A stretch of DNA of 64,000 bases from Moringa oleifera (Eukaryota > Streptophyta > Magnoliopsida > Brassicales > Moringaceae): positions 967,001 to 1,031,000 of the forward strand of contig JAJFZO010000724.1 in the NCBI GenBank assembly GCA_021397835.1. The letters run 5' to 3'. The notes below the pieces were generated by a model. It had not been told where the DNA came from. It searched no databases and worked only from the letters and a program-made list of their open reading frames with translations. The position numbers and the translations under genes are program-made. Positions 61,371 to 64,000 of the stretch are shown one piece after another (positions within the stretch are counted from its first letter, which is position 1; the number at the start of each line of letters is the position of its first letter).

Positions 61371-61724
61371 TTTTGTATTTATTTCAATATAAATAAAAAA
61401 TTTTTATATTCAAATTATCAAAAACCTGCTTTCACATCATCCATATACATCAATACAATTCTTCACAATATGCAACCAAAATTTTTATGTTATACACTTC
61501 AATACCATTCTAACAGAGATCGTCATTACTTCTTTCATATTTGAAAACACTCAAAATAATCTAATCCAAAAAAGTAATAAGAGATAAACAAAACAAAAGA
61601 TCACTAAAGTTTGATGTTATAATTGAACTCTATATGTACAATACATGAGTTAAAATATTACACAGTCCTAAAAATTCAACTATATAAATTCAATAATGGT
61701 AATGTGTACAAAAATTTTCAAGGT
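61371..61724. other. CACTA 3' non-coding region
   Basis: AT-rich sequence between the hairpin array and the stop codon of the gene. Nothing else seen. Confidence 0.5.
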
Positions 61725-64000
61725 TCAACTTTCTAATATGGCACTCCAAAGAAATTGTCCAACCTCCTTTCTAACTTCATCAATATCCGATTGGATGTAA
61801 GTATCTATGTCCACTAACTATATTTCAAAAAAAAAAATAGTTAGTCCAATTAAAATTTTTAATAAGCACATCAATTAATTACTTAAGTATTTACATAAGC
61901 AAATGCTTAAAAACTTAACATTGTTGCATATGGGATATTTCTATCACATCTATCAATAATGTCCCTTAAAAATTTCATAATATAATATCCACACTCAGTA
62001 TTTTAAGGCTAATGTGGTCACTGCATTAAAAATTTATAATTGTTATATTTTGTAAAATAAATAAAACTAACATCACATATAAGTTTAAATATACATACCG
62101 TAGGAGGAATACTCCTAGGAATGCGCATATTGCTTGATTCTTTGAAAACTTGAAACAATTTAAAAGAACTGCCAATAGAAAATAATCAATATTATTAAGA
62201 GTAAGAAAAAATATATACTAACATAAATGAAAATATTTTCACTTACGTGGACATAAGTTGATCTAGTTCTTGACGAGAACCATGGTTCAAAGGATCAAAA
62301 ATACTGTACACAAAATTACGATGCTTGACAACCACCAACAACCAGTGCTACCTACATTATGAAAAATAAATGTAAAAAATATTTTGAACAAATCTATTAA
62401 TAATTTTAATTAGTATTATAACTTACCTCAAGTTATAAAGAAATATTACTATTCCTTCGTCACATGGATTTATCATTCTATTGGCTAAGTGACGAGCTTA
62501 AGCGTCTATACTTATAGACATTTCAGATGACAATGTTGACAGATCAGCAAATATAAAATACTTTCTTAAGCCAAGTGTAGCTAAATCTGTATAAAGTTTA
62601 CTGAAATAATAAAGAGTAAGAAAAATATAAATATGATATAGCCAAATAATAATAACCAAATAAAAATTCAAAAGACATACGTACACAATGTAAGCCTTAA
62701 TAATGGTGACACTTAGCTCTTCCATGTGACAAAATTGCATGATATCTTCTCGAGCCACACATATATGTCCATCAGAAGTAAAGACTTCAGTAAAAGGTAT
62801 GTGTATTGCTTCATCAGGTGCCATCACCTTATTCACATAATTATACATCTTCTGTAATCCTTATGGTAGCCCAACGGAAGATACTTGTTGTGATAATTGT
62901 GGTTTTGTCAATGTTAATGCTTTCTTAACTGGCAACTTACCTTGTTGCTTTGTAGTCGATAGCTGAAAAAATTTTGCAAACTTAGTTGACATTAATAGGT
63001 TGACTTTATAAAATATATTACCAAAAACATTACCTCATGTGTACCAACAATGACCCAATCTCGAGGCCAAGCAACAACTGAACCAAGGTCAGAAAAAACA
63101 TTTATCAATCCACCGTCTGGGTTAGGACGAGGCGGTTGTGCATCACCATGAATAGCTATGTCCACTGTCACTTGAACATCACCAAAAAATAATGGACACC
63201 CGTGGATGATCTGATTAGGAGTATGATCCATGAAGATAATCTCACTTGCCACTATGTAGTCTGATGACTGGATGAACATATGGCATGGCTCACACTGTAA
63301 TGATCCAAAAAAATAGAAGTTACATTCGTAATATTATTAATATCACATCTACTATGAATAACATGTAACATACTTTGTTGTCGTGTGGTGCTAGTGTAGG
63401 TACAGGTGGTGGTAGTGTGACTGGCATGGGTGATTGAAGTATTGGATATTCTTCTTCCTCCAATAATCTAGTTATATTGTTGCTAGCTTTACTCGAATGA
63501 AATTACATTGTAGATTTTTTTTGCTGGACATCATAATTTTTGTTCGCAACAATATTTGTCAAAACTTCTTTATGCTCTGTAAACCACCTTATCATCTCTG
63601 CAATTGTTGTTGATCTAATTGCATACCTTGAAGGACATTCAACTTTTTGGGCTTCTCAAAATAAGATGTGATAGTTACCCCAGATCCTTAACCTCTAATT
63701 CGTCCGGGGTGCTCAGGTGTACCAAGAGGTTTCGTCAGTGTATCTTCTAGACCGAAGTTTGTAAATTTATCCTATGTGGTCTGTGTCATCAACTCATCCT
63801 ACAATTTTATAATAAAATTAATCAATAAACATGAAATTTATTACTATAAATGCTAGAAAAAAGTTGAACTACACTTACAATTCTTTCCCCACACAGTCGG
63901 CTCGCATTATTCACATATTCTCCTTTTTTATTCTGTCGTGAAGCCTTCCACAATAAGGCACGATTAATTTGAGCATCGTTACCCAATGCTTGTTTCTTTT
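61725..64000 (-). pseudogene. CACTA Transposase_24-like/DUF8039/Ulp1 gene, partial, with stops
   Basis: Exons read on the minus strand: 64,000+ to 63,879 (LLWKASRQNKKGEYVNNASR, a Transposase_24-related tail); 63,798-63,374 (TLTKPLGTPEHPGRIRG, then a Pro-rich end); 63,294-63,034 (87 codons; HGCPLFFGDVQVTVDIAIHG, NVFSDLGSVVAWPRDWVIVG: DUF8039); 62,962-62,681 (94 codons; HICVAREDIMQFCHMEELSV); 62,600 to 62,498; 62,351-62,247 (HWLLVVVKHRNFVYSIFDPL: catalytic His and Asp of Ulp1/C48 peptidases); 62,168-62,099; 62,020 to about 61,920 (TECGYYIMKFLRDIIDRCDR: catalytic Cys); 61,817-61,725 (IDEVRKEVGQFLWSAILES, stop). Phases agree across the last four exons. Stops occur in at least five places, three just before the catalytic Cys. 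The protease class normally cleaves SUMO-like modifiers; its role in the transposon is unknown. Confidence 0.88.

Larger units (their letters stand above)
61033..64000 (-). mobile_element. CACTA (En/Spm) transposon, one end plus gene
   Basis: The terminus at 61,033 reads CACTACTACAAATAAAAGC. It interrupts the Mutator-like repeat, with TTG (61,030-61,032) as the candidate 3-bp target site. A subterminal hairpin array and a multi-exon minus-strand gene follow; the other end lies beyond 64,000. The gene points toward this terminus, so this is the element's 3' side relative to the gene. Confidence 0.9.

Overview
The window looks like a plant nuclear chromosome region, AT-rich and almost entirely made of decayed, nested transposable elements. 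The evidence is family content (Mutator-like, CACTA/En-Spm with plant Transposase_24, DUF8039 and Ulp1 domains, Ty3/gypsy chromovirus and Tat lineages, Ty1/copia), GT-AG introns in most coding remnants, and fragments of the plant nucleolar gene RRP5. No intact host gene, rRNA, tRNA or CRISPR was found. The species cannot be named from the sequence.

Layout. 1-9,240: a Mutator-like element with a degenerate left half on the plus strand (a second copy lies at 56,819-61,032) and a MuDR-type transposase pseudogene on the minus strand (catalytic-core motif, SWIM finger, zinc knuckle). 9,241-12,300: copy 1 of dispersed repeat R1, which ends in a copia-type LTR, primer binding site and gag remnant. 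13,086-27,461: a minus-strand Tat-type gypsy element with a 3.2-kb 5' LTR, primer binding site, gag, RNase H and integrase; its reverse transcriptase part is missing and a CACTA element (about 15,060-19,745) sits at that point. 27,470-29,114: the distal end of a second CACTA element. 29,630-33,904: R1 copy 2. 33,905-35,884: repeat R2 copy 1. 35,885-41,844: a complete but dead chromovirus-type gypsy element with two LTRs and a perfect 5-bp target duplication. 42,244-45,420: copia pol on the minus strand. 45,600-47,900: R2 copy 2. 48,441-50,950: R1 copy 3. 51,260-54,378: a mosaic of host gene fragments, RRP5 exons on the minus strand beside two exons of an unidentified gene on the plus strand. 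54,379-56,818: AT-rich sequence without genes. 56,819-61,032: Mutator-like repeat copy 2, cut by a CACTA element that starts at 61,033 and runs off the window.

The last CACTA element carries the best-preserved gene: at least nine exons on the minus strand joining a Transposase_24-related segment, a DUF8039 domain and an Ulp1-type cysteine protease. Several splice phases agree, but there are stop codons, three of them beside the catalytic cysteine.

The observations most worth a second look are the mosaic of RRP5 and another gene at 51-54 kb, the repeat R1 that carries the same TATA-exon-intron-exon unit in three places, the unclassified repeat R2 with a conserved minus-strand reading frame, the antisense reading frame inside the Tat LTR, the row of hairpins at the CACTA end, and the habit of tandem duplications of 57-377 bp appearing in only one copy of each repeat family.
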